A stretch of DNA of 64,000 bases, taken from the NCBI RefSeq assembly GCF_026011715.1, contig NZ_BRVM01000003.1, forward strand, positions 127,297 to 191,296, given 5' to 3'. Positions 9,562-18,960 of this stretch are shown here, one piece after another. The translations under genes were made by a program, and so were the position numbers. The DNA is from Cytobacillus sp. NCCP-133 (GTDB taxonomy: Bacteria; Bacillota; Bacilli; Bacillales; Cytobacillaceae). The stretch's first letter is position 1. The number at the start of each line of letters is the position of its first letter. The notes below the pieces were generated by a model that did not search any database, was not told where the DNA came from, and saw nothing but the letters and a program-made list of their open reading frames with translations.

Positions 9562-12500
9562 TTACATATTTCGGCGATACTGGCCTCCAACCTCATATAA
9601 TGCACGAGTGATTTGGCCGAGGCTAGCTACTTTGACAGTCTCCATCAGTTCAGCAAAAATGTTGCCGCCGCTGACAGCCGCATCCTTCAGGCGTTTCAGA
9701 GCCTCTTCCGCATTATCTTTATTTCGCTCCTGGAAGCTGCGCAGATTGCGGATTTGGGTTTCCTTTTCTTCCTTCGTCGCTCTTGCAAGCTCCATATTAT
9801 CCATCTCTTCTTCTGATGGAGGATTTGGATTCAAGTATGTGTTTACGCCAATAATTGGAAGATCGCCTGTATGCTTTTTCATTTCATAGTACATGGATTC
9901 ATCCTGGATTTTGCCGCGCTGATATTGCGTTTCCATGGCACCAAGCACGCCGCCGCGGTCATTGATACGTTCGAATTCTTTCAATACCTGGTCTTCAACG
10001 AGGTCTGTCAATTCATCCACGATAAACGCACCCTGCAGCGGATTTTCATTTTTGGATAAGCCATGCTCTTTTGTAATGATCATCTGGATGGCCATGGCAC
10101 GGCGGACAGATTCTTCCGTCGGAGTTGTAATGGCTTCATCATAAGCATTTGTATGCAGGGAGTTACAGTTATCCTGAAGAGCCATTAATGCCTGGAGCGT
10201 CGTACGGATATCGTTAAAATCGATTTCCTGTGCATGCAGGGAGCGGCCGGAAGTCTGGATATGGTACTTCAGCTTCTGGCTTCTTTCATTCGCGCCATAT
10301 TTATCTCTCATAACGGTAGACCAGATGCGGCGTGCCACACGGCCGAGCACCGTATATTCCGGATCCAGCCCGTTTGAGAAGAAGAATGAAAGATTGGGTG
10401 CAAAGTCATTGATGTTCATGCCCCTGCTCAAATAGTACTCGACATATGTGAAGCCATTTGCCAGTGTAAACGCCAGCTGCGAAATTGGATTCGCACCCGC
10501 TTCGGCAATATGGTAGCCGGAAATGGATACAGAGTAATAGTTCCGGACTTTATGGTCAATAAAGTACTGCTGGATATCCCCCATCATCCTTAAAGCAAAC
10601 TCTGTAGAGAAGATGCACGTATTTTGTCCCTGGTCTTCTTTTAATATGTCAGCCTGAACCGTTCCGCGTACAGTCTGCAGCGTTTTCGCCCTTACTTCAG
10701 TAAATTCTTCCGGCGACAGCACACGGCCCAGTTCCTGCTCTTTTGCTTCAATTTGCTGCTCAATGGCCGTATTCATAAACATAGCCAAAATAATCGGTGC
10801 CGGTCCATTAATTGTCATTGATACAGATGTAGATGGGTGGCATAGATCAAATCCGGCATACAATTTTTTCATATCATCCAGGGTACAAACGCTGACTCCG
10901 CTTTCCCCTACTTTTCCGTAGATGTCCGGACGGTAATCCGGATCTTCACCGTAAAGTGTAACAGAATCAAACGCAGTGCTCAGACGCTTTGCTGTATCAT
11001 CCTTAGATAGATAATGGAAGCGGCGATTCGTCCGTTCAGGCGTTCCTTCACCGGCAAACTGACGCTTCGGATCTTCTCCCTCGCGTTTGAACGGGAAAAC
11101 GCCTGCTGTATACGGGAATGAACCGGGTACATTTTCTCTGTACACCCAGCGGATAATTTCTCCGTAGTCCTTGTACTTAGGCAGTGCCACCTTCGGGATA
11201 GACAGGCCGGATAAGCTCTTTGTTTTTAATACCGTTACGATTTCCTTATCGCGGATTTTGATTACAAATTGGTCGCCAGAGTACTTTTCCTTCAGATCTT
11301 CCCAGCCTTCAAGAATTTTTTTTGTTTCAGCAGTCAGTTTATCTTCTGTTGCCGCTTTAATAGCTTCAAGGTAAGCAGCCACTCCGTCATTTGCTTCTTG
11401 CTCTTTTAATGCAAGCAAAGCTCCTTCAAGCTGGAACAGTTTGCGGGCAAGATCCGCCTGTTCTTCTGCTTTTTTATGATAACCTTTGACTGTTTCAGAA
11501 ACCTCGCGAAGATAATAGCGCTGCTCGTTTGGAATAATGACATTCTGCTTTTCAACTTTTGCGCTTTTTGTAAAACTTGTCTTCCAATCTGTGCCTGCTT
11601 TTTCATTAATCGTTTCAACAAGTGCAGCAAATACGGCATTTGTGCCCGGATCATTGAATTGGCTTGCAATCGTACCGTAAACCGGCATCTCTTCAAGCTC
11701 TTTTTCAAAGAGCATCCGGCTTCGCTGGTACTGCTTTTGCACCTGGCGCATTGCATCTTCTGAACCTTTGCGCTCAAATTTATTAATGACAATCAAGTCT
11801 GCATAATCGATCATATCAATTTTTTCAAGCTGGGAAGGTGCACCGAATTCACTCGTCATGACATACATAGAGGCATCGCAAATGTCGGTAATGCCGGCAT
11901 CCCCCTGCCCGATTCCGCTCGTTTCCACAATGATCAGGTCAAAGCCTGCTGCTTTTACAACCGAAATTGCATCCTGAATGGCAAGTGAAAGTTCGCTGCG
12001 GGAATTTCTTGTTGCCAAGCTTCGCATATAGACGCGCGGGTTAAAGATGGCATTCATGCGAATGCGGTCACCAAGCAATGCTCCGCCCGTTTTTTGCTTA
12101 GTCGGGTCAACAGACAGGATCGCCACTTTCTTTTCTGGAATTTCATTAATAAAACGGCGGATTAATTCATCCGTTAGTGAACTCTTTCCAGCACCGCCCG
12201 TTCCCGTAATCCCTACTACAGGAACCTGTTTTTCCAGAGATTTCACCTTCTCCATTACTGGCTCAAGTGCTGCAGCGGCTTCTTTGCCCCCGGTAACCTG
12301 GTGTTCAGCCAGCGTAATCAGCTTCGCAACCGCATTTATTTCCCCTTCCTGCAGCTTTTCAATCTGCTCGGAAGCTTCGGCTGTGAAAGTCGGGAAATCA
12401 CATTCTTCAATCATCTGATTGATCATGCCCTGGAGGCCATGCTTGCGGCCATCTTCAGGCGAGAAAATCCTTGCGATTCCATAGTCATGGAGCTCCTTAA

Positions 12501-12828
12501 TTTCCTTCGGGATGATTACACCGCCGCCGCCGCCATAAATACGGATATGGGATGCGCCTCTTTCTTTTAAAAGGTCATACATATACTTAAAGTATTCAAC
12601 ATGTCCTCCCTGATAAGAGGAAATGGCGATTCCCTGTACATCTTCCTGGATTGCCGCGTTCACGACTTCTTCAACAGAGCGGTTATGTCCCAGATGGATA
12701 ACTTCGGCACCGCTCGCCTGAATGATTCGGCGCATAATATTGATGGAAGCATCATGTCCGTCAAAAAGACTGGAAGCCGTTACAAAGCGAATATGATTTT
12801 TCGGTTTATACACTTCTGGATTACTCAT
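9562..12828 (-). CDS. icmF: Fused isobutyryl-CoA mutase IcmF
   Basis: This coenzyme-B12 enzyme interconverts isobutyryl-CoA and n-butyryl-CoA and carries its own G-protein chaperone. Domain order in the 1088 residues: B12-binding domain (about 10-145, with DGHDAS at 23-28), MeaI-type GTPase (P-loop [12 protein letters not shown] at about 207-218), a linker, then the mutase TIM barrel (TAGVFPFKR, later [16 protein letters not shown]). The start [12 protein letters not shown] has a GGGGGAG site. TAGVFPFKR replaces the Tyr-bearing segment of methylmalonyl-CoA mutases, which favours isobutyryl-CoA. It ends a minus-strand acyl-CoA oxidation cluster. It is absent from the matching B. subtilis locus, so it may be a lineage-specific insertion. 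Confidence 0.95.
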   Translation of the reverse strand: MSNPEVYKPKNHIRFVTASSLFDGHDASINIMRRIIQASGAEVIHLGHNRSVEEVVNAAIQEDVQGIAISSYQGGHVEYFKYMYDLLKERGASHIRIYGGGGGVIIPKEIKELHDYGIARIFSPEDGRKHGLQGMINQMIEECDFPTFTAEASEQIEKLQEGEINAVAKLITLAEHQVTGGKEAAAALEPVMEKVKSLEKQVPVVGITGTGGAGKSSLTDELIRRFINEIPEKKVAILSVDPTKQKTGGALLGDRIRMNAIFNPRVYMRSLATRNSRSELSLAIQDAISVVKAAGFDLIIVETSGIGQGDAGITDICDASMYVMTSEFGAPSQLEKIDMIDYADLIVINKFERKGSEDAMRQVQKQYQRSRMLFEKELEEMPVYGTIASQFNDPGTNAVFAALVETINEKAGTDWKTSFTKSAKVEKQNVIIPNEQRYYLREVSETVKGYHKKAEEQADLARKLFQLEGALLALKEQEANDGVAAYLEAIKAATEDKLTAETKKILEGWEDLKEKYSGDQFVIKIRDKEIVTVLKTKSLSGLSIPKVALPKYKDYGEIIRWVYRENVPGSFPYTAGVFPFKREGEDPKRQFAGEGTPERTNRRFHYLSKDDTAKRLSTAFDSVTLYGEDPDYRPDIYGKVGESGVSVCTLDDMKKLYAGFDLCHPSTSVSMTINGPAPIILAMFMNTAIEQQIEAKEQELGRVLSPEEFTEVRAKTLQTVRGTVQADILKEDQGQNTCIFSTEFALRMMGDIQQYFIDHKVRNYYSVSISGYHIAEAGANPISQLAFTLANGFTYVEYYLSRGMNINDFAPNLSFFFSNGLDPEYTVLGRVARRIWSTVMRDKYGANERSQKLKYHIQTSGRSLHAQEIDFNDIRTTLQALMALQDNCNSLHTNAYDEAITTPTEESVRRAMAIQMIITKEHGLSKNENPLQGAFIVDELTDLVEDQVLKEFERINDRGGVLGAMETQYQRGKIQDESMYYEMKKHTGDLPIIGVNTYLNPNPPSEEEMDNMELARATKEEKETQIRNLRSFQERNKDNAEEALKRLKDAAVSGGNIFAELMETVKVASLGQITRALYEVGGQYRRNM

Positions 12829-12894
12829 CCTTCTCCCCCTTGTCCGTAAACGCAGGCCCCAGGGCTGCTGATGCCTGCGCACATGAAATTTTTG

Positions 12895-13539
12895 TTAAGC
12901 TTTTTCAGATACCTTGCTTGAATGATTAATTCCCTGAAACAAAAGATCGGTCTGGAGCTTGATATAATCATCAATCGTGTACATTTTTTGCAGTGACCAG
13001 CGCCTGAATGCCCACATTTGCCCCTGGACAAAGATGTTATGGGCAATCATCTTGATTTTTTCTTCCGGCAAATCAAGTTCTCCATTTCCTACACAAAGAG
13101 TGATCACATATTCGAACATGCCGACCATTTCGATTTCCTTTTTCAAAACATAAGGAAGCGCGTCCTTGGTCAGGGCCTTCACCTCCTGATACATAACAAG
13201 CACTTCATCCTGCATCTCATCCACGACCTTGAAGTAATCGGCTATTCCCTGCTTCAGACTTTCAAGGGTGCCCTGCTCTGTATCAAGGCCTTTTTGAAGC
13301 CGTTCCGCAACCTGGTCATAGATGCTGTCACAAACCAGATATAGCACGTCTTCCTTTGTTCGAATGTACTCATAAAGCGTTCCGATACTAAAGCCAGATG
13401 CCTTGGCGATCTCTCTGGTTGTTGTACGATGGAACCCTTTTTGGATAAAAAGGGTGACGGCACCTTTAATCATCTGATCGCGTCTTTTTTTGACAAGACG
13501 CTCATCTTTAACAGAAGCCTGCACTTCCCGTTTTTTCAT
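12895..13539 (-). CDS. TetR/AcrR family regulator of the acyl-CoA cluster
   Basis: The 214 residues have an N-terminal TetR helix-turn-helix (about 20-68: GAVTLFIQKGFHRTTTREIA and SGFSIGTLYEYIRTKEDVL). The C-terminal ligand-binding domain is compatible with acyl-CoA binding. It lies between icmF and the acyl-CoA dehydrogenases, all on the same strand. By position it probably represses this cluster in response to acyl-CoA, as FadR (YsiA) does in B. subtilis. Whether it recognises the TGAATGA-type operator at 21164 is inference. Confidence 0.85.
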   Translation of the reverse strand: MKKREVQASVKDERLVKKRRDQMIKGAVTLFIQKGFHRTTTREIAKASGFSIGTLYEYIRTKEDVLYLVCDSIYDQVAERLQKGLDTEQGTLESLKQGIADYFKVVDEMQDEVLVMYQEVKALTKDALPYVLKKEIEMVGMFEYVITLCVGNGELDLPEEKIKMIAHNIFVQGQMWAFRRWSLQKMYTIDDYIKLQTDLLFQGINHSSKVSEKA

Positions 13540-13645
13540 TTTTTACCTACCGCCTCCCGCGAATTATCCCCCGTTTTGACGAATTATCTTTTCAGGGTTA
13601 AAAAAGTCCAAAGCACGGCCGTCTATTTTTTTGAAGCCAGCTATA

Positions 13646-14785
13646 TTATTTCGTCACCATTCGCGAGATTACGAGACGCTGGATTTCCTGCGTGCCTTCA
13701 TAAATCTGCGTAATTTTCGCGTCACGCATAAAGCGTTCTACAGGATAATCTTTTGTATATCCATATCCGCCGAAGATTTGAACGGCATCTGTTGTTACCT
13801 TCATGGCCGTGTCGCCTGCTAGAAGTTTCGACATTGCCGACTCTTTCCCATATGGAAGTCCTTCAGACTCAAGCCATGCTGCCTGATAAGTTAAGAGTCT
13901 TGAAGCTTCAATGCTTGTAGCCATGTCCGCAAGCTTGAATCCGATTCCCTGCTGGGCTGCAATCGGCTTGCCGAACTGTACTCGCTCTTTTGCATAATCG
14001 ACGGAGGCATCCAATGCACCCTGTGCAATTCCAACAGCTTGTGCAGCAATTCCGTTGCGGCCGCCATCCAAAGTCATCATCGCGATTTTGAAGCCTTCCC
14101 CTACCTCTCCCAGCACATTTTCAACTGGAACCTTGCATTCTTCGAAAATGATTTCAGTTGTAGGCGATGAACGGATTCCCAATTTCTTTTCCTTTTTGCC
14201 CACAGAGAAGCCTTCAAAGCCGGATTCCACGATAAAGGCCGTTGTTCCTTTATGTTTTGAAGCTGGATCTGTCAAGGCAAATACGACATAGATCTCTGCT
14301 TCTCCGCCATTTGTGATGAAAATTTTGCTGCCGTTTAATACGTAATGATCGCCTTCCAAACGTGCAGTCGTTCTCATTCCGCCGGCATCCGAACCGCTTC
14401 CTGGCTCAGTAAGGCCATATGCACCGATTTTTTCACCTTGTGCCATTGGCTTTAAGTACTTTTGCTTTTGCTCTTCACTTCCGAACTTGAAGATTGGCCA
14501 GCCTGCAAGGGATGTATGCGCTGATAGCATTACACCTGTAGAAGCACAAACTCTTGAAAGCTCTTCAACTGCGATGCAGTATGCAAGATAGTCACTGCCA
14601 ATGCCGCCATACTCCTCTGGCCAAGGAATCCCGGTTAGGCCAAGTTCAGCCATTTTGTCGAATATTTCACGGTCAAAGCGTTCTTCCTCATCACGCTCTG
14701 CAGCAGTTGGCGCCACTTCATTTTTGGCGAAATCGCGCACCATTTTTCTGATCATTTCATGCTCTTCACTCAATTGAAAGTTCAT
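13646..14785 (-). CDS. Acyl-CoA dehydrogenase (first of two)
   Basis: This FAD enzyme introduces the alpha-beta double bond into acyl-CoA, the first step of beta-oxidation, passing electrons to ETF. The 379 residues show the usual three domains: helical N-terminus, beta middle ([14 protein letters not shown], WxITNGG-like [10 protein letters not shown]) and helical C-terminus. The catalytic Glu is in [15 protein letters not shown]. It is close to the next gene upstream but clearly divergent, so this is an old duplication rather than a recent one. Chain-length or branched-chain preference cannot be told. Confidence 0.94.
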   Translation of the reverse strand: MNFQLSEEHEMIRKMVRDFAKNEVAPTAAERDEEERFDREIFDKMAELGLTGIPWPEEYGGIGSDYLAYCIAVEELSRVCASTGVMLSAHTSLAGWPIFKFGSEEQKQKYLKPMAQGEKIGAYGLTEPGSGSDAGGMRTTARLEGDHYVLNGSKIFITNGGEAEIYVVFALTDPASKHKGTTAFIVESGFEGFSVGKKEKKLGIRSSPTTEIIFEECKVPVENVLGEVGEGFKIAMMTLDGGRNGIAAQAVGIAQGALDASVDYAKERVQFGKPIAAQQGIGFKLADMATSIEASRLLTYQAAWLESEGLPYGKESAMSKLLAGDTAMKVTTDAVQIFGGYGYTKDYPVERFMRDAKITQIYEGTQEIQRLVISRMVTK

Positions 14786-14842
14786 TGTCAGTCCCTCGCT
14801 TTGTATGAATTCGTTGATCTATTAGAAAGGCCTTTTAGTTCT

Positions 14843-15017
14843 GCCCGCTGATTTCCGCTGCAGGTACTTGCTTTCCGCGTGGAGGCCCTCAGCTTCGCCT
14901 GTTGGGTCTCACTCTCTCTCCTCCCGCAGGACATTGAATAATCTTCCTCCAATCAACACCGCACGACGAAAATGCTGATGCATTGATCAAGTACCCTCCG
15001 CTTCAATTAACTCAGCG
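14843..15017. repeat. Bacillaceae-type interspersed repeat between two acyl-CoA dehydrogenase genes
   Basis: About 175 bp of GC-richer non-coding sequence has the familiar shape of a repeat seen across many Bacillaceae genomes. Features include CTTTCCGCGTGGAGG, CTTCGCCTG.TGGGTCTCA, CTCCCGCAGGA and TCCAATCAACA. It contains no reading frame. It separates two genes of one operon. Assignment rests on remembered sequence style; a genome search would confirm it. Confidence 0.5.
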
Positions 15018-15064
15018 TTTATACGTAGTTAGGCAATAGAATGCAAACGTCTGAAAAATATATT

Positions 15065-16195
15065 TTACAGCTGTTTGCTGATGACAATCCGCTGAATTTC
15101 ACTTGTTCCTTCATAGATTTCTGTAATTTTCGCGTCACGGAAGTAGCGCTCAACCGGATAATCTTCTGTGTAGCCATATCCGCCAAATACCTGGATGGCT
15201 TCTGTTGTTACTTCGACCGCTGTTTTGGATGCAAAAAGCTTTGCCATTGAAGCTTCCAGTCTGCATTTCATGCCGCGCTGGCGGAGATTTGCAGCCCGAT
15301 AGATTAATAGCTTTGCAGCTTCAACGCTTGTTGCCATGTCTGCAAGCTTGAATCCTACACCCTGCTGAGCCGCGATTGGCTTGCCGAATTGAACACGTTC
15401 TTTCGCATAACCAGCCGCCTCCTCAAATGCAGCTTCTGCAATTCCCAGTGCCTGCGCAGCGATGCCGATCCGTCCTGCATCGAGATTAGCCATGGCAATA
15501 TTAAAGCCCTCTCCTTCATTGCCAAGAAGGTTTTCCGCCGGAACATGCATATCTTCAAATATCAGCTGCAGCGTTCTGGAACCGTGCAGGCCCATTTTGT
15601 GTTCATCTTTTCCGAACACAAGGCCTGGCGTGCCTTTCTCTACGATGAAAGCAGAGATGCCTTTGCTGCCAAGCTTCGGATTGGTTGAAGCAAATACAAT
15701 ATATACATCCGCTTCACCGCCATTCGTGATAAACACTTTTGATCCGTTAATCACGTAATGATCTCCGTCCTTAACGGCACGGGACTTTAAGCTTCCCGCA
15801 TCTGAGCCTGCGCTCGGTTCAGTGAGGCAAAAAGCGCCAAGATACTCGCCTGAAGCAAGCTTCGATACATATTTCTGCTTTTGCTCTTCTGTGCCGAAGT
15901 AAAGAATTGGATTCGTTCCCACAGATGTATGAACCGATAAAATGACACCCACCGTCGCGCTTACCCTGGACAGTTCATTAATGGCGATAATATAAGAAGT
16001 AAAATCCATTTCAGAACCGCCGTATTTTTCAGGAATCGGGATCCCCATAAGGCCCAACTCGCCCATCTTACGCAGAATAGCTTTTGGAAACTCCCCCGCC
16101 TCCATTTTCTCCACAAAAGGTGCAATTTCCGTCTGGGCAAAATCCCGCACCATTTTTCTCATCATTTCCTGTTCTTCTGTAAATCTCAGGTTCAT
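15065..16195 (-). CDS. acdA: Acyl-CoA dehydrogenase AcdA-like (second of two)
   Basis: A beta-oxidation flavoprotein of 376 residues, with [26 protein letters not shown] and the catalytic Glu in IYEGTSEIQRIVIS. The start MNLRFTEEQEMM follows GGGGGG; an in-frame 13-codon extension was rejected. In B. subtilis the single acdA lies next to fadF and rpoE, so this or its neighbour is the orthologue and the other a paralogue. The gene follows mmgB closely on the same strand, consistent with co-transcription. Confidence 0.93.
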   Translation of the reverse strand: MNLRFTEEQEMMRKMVRDFAQTEIAPFVEKMEAGEFPKAILRKMGELGLMGIPIPEKYGGSEMDFTSYIIAINELSRVSATVGVILSVHTSVGTNPILYFGTEEQKQKYVSKLASGEYLGAFCLTEPSAGSDAGSLKSRAVKDGDHYVINGSKVFITNGGEADVYIVFASTNPKLGSKGISAFIVEKGTPGLVFGKDEHKMGLHGSRTLQLIFEDMHVPAENLLGNEGEGFNIAMANLDAGRIGIAAQALGIAEAAFEEAAGYAKERVQFGKPIAAQQGVGFKLADMATSVEAAKLLIYRAANLRQRGMKCRLEASMAKLFASKTAVEVTTEAIQVFGGYGYTEDYPVERYFRDAKITEIYEGTSEIQRIVISKQL

Positions 16196-16253
16196 TTGTA
16201 TTCCCCCCGATGCTGATCTGGCCCGATTTGCCAAGCTCCTATTATGGTGAAAT

Positions 16254-17105
16254 TTATTCGTAAACGTAGAAGCCTCTTCCTGTCTTCTTGCCTAGCCAGC
16301 CTGCTTTTACATATTTCCTTAATAACGGGCATGGGCGGTACTTATCATCGCCAAAGCCTTCATGCAGCGTTTCCATTATATACAGGCAGGTATCAAGTCC
16401 AATGAAATCAGCCAATGTCAATGGGCCCATTGGGTGGTTCATGCCAAGCTTCATCACTTCATCAATGGCCTCTTTCGCTGCAACCCCTTCATAAAGTGTG
16501 TATACCGCTTCATTGATCATGGGCATCAAAATCCGGTTGGAAACAAAGCCGGGGAAGTCATTTACTTCGACAGGCACTTTTTTAAGCGTCTTTGTGATGT
16601 CTTCGATTGTTTGATATACTTCGTCTGTGGTTGCGAGTCCGCGGATAATTTCAACCAGCTTCATTACAGGCACTGGATTCATGAAGTGCATGCCAATAAC
16701 TTTTTCTGGTCGATTTGTCGTTGCTGCAATCTCTGTAATAGGAAGGGACGACGTATTGCTCGCTAATATTGCATGTTCAGGTGCAATTTCATCGAGCTGG
16801 CTGAAGATCTTTGTTTTAATCTCCATATTTTCAACAGCTGCTTCGATTACTAGGTCAATATTTTTGGCATCCTGCAGATTTGTTGAAGCGGTTACATTTC
16901 TGAGTACAGATTCCATCTCCTCCGCTGTTATGCGTTCTTTTTCCACCTGGCGGGAAAGATTCTTTTTAATCACACCTTGGCCACGTTCCACAAACTCAGG
17001 CTTTAGGTCATTTAAGATCACGCTGTATCCCGCCTGGGCACATACCTGTGCAATTCCTGAACCCATTTGTCCAGCACCGATTACCATAATGTTTTTTACG
17101 TTCAT
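16254..17105 (-). CDS. mmgB: 3-hydroxybutyryl-CoA dehydrogenase
   Basis: This NAD(P)-dependent enzyme oxidises 3-hydroxyacyl-CoA to 3-oxoacyl-CoA. The 283 residues have an N-terminal Rossmann fold (MVIGAGQMGSGIAQVCA) and a C-terminal helical dimer domain (GFVSNRILMPMINEA). The catalytic His is in IGMHFMNPVPVM. A GGAGG site precedes the ATG; a 22-codon upstream extension overlaps the repeat array and was rejected. It lies between the thiolase and acyl-CoA dehydrogenase genes, completing a beta-oxidation set. Confidence 0.95.
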   Translation of the reverse strand: MNVKNIMVIGAGQMGSGIAQVCAQAGYSVILNDLKPEFVERGQGVIKKNLSRQVEKERITAEEMESVLRNVTASTNLQDAKNIDLVIEAAVENMEIKTKIFSQLDEIAPEHAILASNTSSLPITEIAATTNRPEKVIGMHFMNPVPVMKLVEIIRGLATTDEVYQTIEDITKTLKKVPVEVNDFPGFVSNRILMPMINEAVYTLYEGVAAKEAIDEVMKLGMNHPMGPLTLADFIGLDTCLYIMETLHEGFGDDKYRPCPLLRKYVKAGWLGKKTGRGFYVYE

Positions 17106-17133
17106 TTTTGTACATCCTCCGTTCTTGAGCTTT

Positions 17134-17347
17134 GGCCGGTATTTCGATTGATTTAGCCGGTAAATCCTCATTTTGGGCCGGTATTTATTTAATATCGGCC
17201 GGTAAAAGCCGAAAATTGGCCGGTAAAAATGTTTCTATATAAGTCTGCTGATTGTTTAAGCTTCCGATTATTGGTTTGGCCGATAAAAGTTCGAGTTTGG
17301 CCGATAAATTGCTGCTTTCGGCCGTTAAATCTATAAAACTGGCCGAT
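17134..17347 (-). repeat. 21-bp-phased array, GGCCGGTAAA/GGCCGATAAA core
   Basis: The core GGCCGGT or GGCCGAT, usually followed by AAA or ATT, starts at 17134, 17155 (AGCCGGT), 17176, 17197, 17218, 17278, 17299, 17320 and 17341. Steps are exactly 21 bp within two blocks, which are separated by 60 bp. The roughly 11-bp spacers are not conserved. The array fills the gap between the thiolase and mmgB genes. Confidence 0.9.
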
Positions 17348-17421
17348 CAACTGTCGAGAGTGGCGTATTTTTTTGATATTTCCAGCAAAATGCTGCTGAT
17401 TTATGCCAATCCCCCTGCAAT

Positions 17422-18609
17422 TTATTGCTTCGGCACCTCAATCATCACGGCATCGCCCTGTCCGCCGCCGCTGCAGATGGCTGCAATGCCAATGCCGCCG
17501 CCACGGCGCTTTAATTCATGCATGAGTGTTAAAATAATTCTCGCTCCGCTGGCCCCGATTGGATGCCCAAGTGCGACTGCTCCACCGTTTACATTCACTT
17601 TTTCTTCATCCAGGCCTGCAATTTTCCCACTTGTTAAAGCAACAGCAGCGAATGCTTCGTTAATTTCAAATAGATCAACTTCTTCAAGCGTTCTTCCTGT
17701 CTTTTTCAAAAGTGCATTGATGACAAGCCCGGGTGTCTGCGGAAAGTCCTTCGCTTCCACCGCAAGCGCAGTATGGCCGAGAATATAAGCTTCCGGCTTC
17801 TTGCCTTCGCGTTCCGCGCGCTCTTCGCTCATCAATACCAGTGCTGCCGCTCCATCATTAACGCCCGGTGCATTTCCGGCAGTGATCGTTCCGTCTGAAT
17901 TAAATACAGAGCCAAGCTTAGCCAGCTTTTCTAAAGATGTATCTTTGCGAGGCGACTCATCCTGGGAAACAATGACTGGCTCCCCTTTTCGCTGCGGAAC
18001 TTCCACTGGCACGATTTCCTCTGCCAATTTGCCGGATTCAATTGCCGCCACCGCACGTTCATGGCTTCTTAGCGCCCATTTGTCCTGCTCTTCACGGCTG
18101 ATTTCAAATTCTTCTGCTGTTGAGTTTCCGTACGTTCCCATATGGACGCCTGTGAAGCTGCAGCTCAAACCATCATGAACCATTAAGTCCCTAACCGCTG
18201 AATCACCCATGCGCAAGCCCCAGCGTGCTTTCGGCAAAATGTAGGGCGCGTTGCTCATGGATTCCATGCCGCCAGCCACGATGACTTCCTCGTCACCTGC
18301 CCGGATGATCTGATCACCTAAAGTGATGCTTCGCATACCGGAAGCACAAACCTTATTGATCGTTTCCGTTTTGACTTCCCATGGCAATCCTGCCTTTTTC
18401 GCAGCCTGGCGTGAAGGGATTTGTCCCTGTCCGCCCTGTAGAACGGTTCCAAGAATCACTTCGTCTACAACTTCAGGATTGACGCCGGCACGGTTCAAAG
18501 CTTCCTTCACAGCAAATCCGCCTAGGTCAGACGCGGTAAAGCTGCTAAGCGTTCCTGCGAATTTTCCAAAAGGTGTTCTTACCCCGCTAAGAATTACGGT
18601 TTTCCCCAT
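17422..18609 (-). CDS. mmgA: Acetyl-CoA C-acyltransferase (thiolase)
   Basis: This thiolase performs the last step of beta-oxidation, cleaving 3-oxoacyl-CoA, or the reverse acetoacetyl-CoA condensation. The 395 residues show the nucleophilic Cys in [11 protein letters not shown] (about residue 89), the [10 protein letters not shown] His motif and the C-terminal acid/base Cys in [10 protein letters not shown]. An AAAGGAG ribosome site supports the start. It is upstream of mmgB on the same strand. The preceding region holds a cre-like site, so CcpA repression is plausible. Thiolases of biosynthetic and degradative type are hard to separate; context favours degradation. Confidence 0.94.
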   Translation of the reverse strand: MGKTVILSGVRTPFGKFAGTLSSFTASDLGGFAVKEALNRAGVNPEVVDEVILGTVLQGGQGQIPSRQAAKKAGLPWEVKTETINKVCASGMRSITLGDQIIRAGDEEVIVAGGMESMSNAPYILPKARWGLRMGDSAVRDLMVHDGLSCSFTGVHMGTYGNSTAEEFEISREEQDKWALRSHERAVAAIESGKLAEEIVPVEVPQRKGEPVIVSQDESPRKDTSLEKLAKLGSVFNSDGTITAGNAPGVNDGAAALVLMSEERAEREGKKPEAYILGHTALAVEAKDFPQTPGLVINALLKKTGRTLEEVDLFEINEAFAAVALTSGKIAGLDEEKVNVNGGAVALGHPIGASGARIILTLMHELKRRGGGIGIAAICSGGGQGDAVMIEVPKQ

Positions 18610-18960
18610 AAAGAATCGCTCCTTTGTACGATTAATTTAAAATGTTCGAAAAATTTTTTAGAAAATAATTGAGTGTCTGCAGTCGTTCTTGTTGAAGTAA
18701 AATGTTTGCGGATGTGCATTTATTGACTGAACGCTCGCTCGAAAAGACAGCGAAATAAAAGGACTTCATCGTTTTTCAGCCAGCAAATAAAATTGTAAGC
18801 GCTTTATCATATTCTATATTACTAGAAAAATAGCAGAAATTGAAACACTTTACCCAAAATTCTGTTAAAACATTTACCGTCACATACATATATGCTTGAT
18901 CATGACTTAAAATACTTCAAGTGAATTTGGTTCTGTGTTTCAATCCCCACTTTCATTATT
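18610..18960 (-). promoter_or_regulatory. Upstream region of thiolase gene with cre-like site
   Basis: This 350-bp gap separates fadF from the thiolase gene. A cre-like TGTAAGCGCTTTAT lies at 18794-18807 (12 of 14 consensus positions). A half-conserved TetR-type palindrome (TGACTGAACGCTCGCTCG) lies near 18725. These suggest separate control of the thiolase-to-icmF genes. I found no convincing -35/-10 pair. Confidence 0.35.

Noticed and set aside
17134-17347. CRISPR-like reading of the 21-bp array
   Set aside because: Conserved cores are about 10 bp and spacers about 11 bp, far shorter than CRISPR repeats and spacers, and no cas genes are present.
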